23,814 bases of DNA, from the NCBI GenBank assembly GCA_002790675.1, contig PFVP01000054.1, positions 1 to 23,814 on the forward strand. The letters are read 5' to 3'. The position numbers were made by a program, and so were the translations under genes. Below, piece by piece: positions 23,298 through 23,814 of this stretch. The notes beneath the pieces are model-generated. The model saw nothing but the letters and a program-made list of their open reading frames with translations, ran no database searches and was not told the DNA's origin. Within the stretch, counting starts at the first letter, position 1, and the number at the start of each line of letters is the position of its first letter. This DNA comes from Candidatus Moranbacteria bacterium CG_4_9_14_3_um_filter_45_14 (GTDB lineage: Bacteria > Patescibacteriota > Minisyncoccia > Moranbacterales > UBA1568).

Positions 23298-23814
23298 TTA
23301 TTTCGCCTGTACTGATCCAATAGTCACTTCATCGCCTTCCTTCAGTCCTGATTTGATTTCGATAGTGCCATCATCACCCTCAAGACCGGTTTTCACTTCC
23401 GTTCTCACAAAGGTTCCATCGGCTTGCTTCACTTCAGCGTATGTCTTACCATTTTCTTTCGTCAGAGCGCGAAAGGGTACCATCAGAACATTGTCCCTCC
23501 TGGCTGTCTCAATATCAATGTTCGCCGTCATACCGTCCTTCAGACGAGCATCCGATGTGCTCAGCTCAAATTTTACGACGTACGACACGACATCTTGGAT
23601 GATAGTCGCGGACGTCGCGATATCGGCTACTTTCGCCAGAACTATTTCGTCAGCCGAAAATGCGTCGAAAGTAATCCGCGATTCCATATCACGATCCATT
23701 TTCACAATATCTGATTCCGGTATACGTGATTCGACACTAAAACCATTCGTCCGAGAAATGCGACCAACGATTTTACCTAGAGTAACAACTTCACCAACAC
23801 GAAGGTCTAGTTTC
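23298..23814 (-). CDS. Membrane-fusion (MacA/AcrA/HlyD-type) adaptor subunit, 5' part cut by window edge
   Basis: The frame is open from the stop at 23298 to the last base of the window with no stop; a GTG at 23705 is internal and not the start. The visible ~171 residues begin in the end of the lipoyl/barrel-sandwich domain (LRVGEVVTLGKIVGRIS). They continue through the beta-barrel (SRIPESDIVKMDRDMESRIT) and the membrane-proximal domain (VLMVPFRALTKENGKTY). They end in a short VTIGSVQAK. This matches the C-terminal part of periplasmic adaptor proteins. It is the first visible gene of the MacAB-like operon. The N-terminal membrane anchor and hairpin lie beyond the window. Confidence 0.92.
   Translation of the reverse strand, partial: KLDLRVGEVVTLGKIVGRISRTNGFSVESRIPESDIVKMDRDMESRITFDAFSADEIVLAKVADIATSATIIQDVVSYVVKFELSTSDARLKDGMTANIDIETARRDNVLMVPFRALTKENGKTYAEVKQADGTFVRTEVKTGLEGDDGTIEIKSGLKEGDEVTIGSVQAK

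Noticed and set aside
23298..23705. Short complete adaptor gene starting at a GTG at 23705
   Set aside because: The frame continues without a stop to the window end and encodes the expected upstream barrel residues, so the gene is partial at the edge rather than short.
1..23814. CRISPR array, tRNA genes, insertion sequences or prophage genes
   Set aside because: No regularly spaced repeats, cloverleaf-like sequences, transposase motifs or terminal inverted repeats were seen on either strand; gaps between genes are too short for most of these.

Overview
The window looks like a chromosomal segment from a Patescibacteria/CPR bacterium, probably of the Parcubacteria type. This is an inference from gene content and protein features, not from a marker tree. 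The signs are compact, mostly co-oriented genes with short overlaps; divergent but complete core genes (tyrS, pheS, pheT, secD, secF, rnpB); a secreted CPR-style lipase; small membrane proteins of unknown function; and almost no recognisable Shine-Dalgarno sequences. TGA is used as a normal stop (for example in secF, the Nudix gene and the ABC permease), so this is not one of the lineages that read TGA as glycine.

Layout, left to right. (1) 1-1390: an autoinhibited Fic-domain protein with a C-terminal winged helix, on the minus strand. Its promoter is overlapped by a perfect 11-bp tandem repeat. (2) 1387-5525: a minus-strand operon of a small membrane protein, a 1153-residue secreted beta-helix/LCAT-like lipase, and a second small membrane protein. 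It is insulated from the next gene by a terminator at 5768-5805. (3) 5824-7248: a polyprenyl-phosphate sugar-phosphate transferase. (4) 7291-7640: RNase P RNA with its own strong promoter. (5) 7699-12650: pheT, pheS, tyrS and a small SHOCT-like protein. (6) 12744-15340: secF and secD. SecD carries an inserted parvulin-like domain whose strand order appears circularly permuted. (7) 15506-17823: an ABC-F ATPase and a Nudix hydrolase. (8) 17951-20017: the only plus-strand gene, a class A penicillin-binding protein, divergent from the Nudix gene. (9) 20058-23814: a MacAB-like exporter made of two paralogous permeases, an ATPase and a membrane-fusion adaptor cut by the right edge.

Several genes serve the cell envelope: the sugar transferase starts surface glycan synthesis, the PBP builds peptidoglycan, SecDF drives secretion, the MacAB-like system exports substrates or surveys the envelope, and the lipase is released through Sec. 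A second block serves translation (two aminoacyl-tRNA synthetases, RNase P, ABC-F). The least ordinary items are the SecD insert, the lipase architecture with its two small membrane neighbours, and the Fic promoter repeat. No CRISPR array, tRNA, transposase or phage gene was found.
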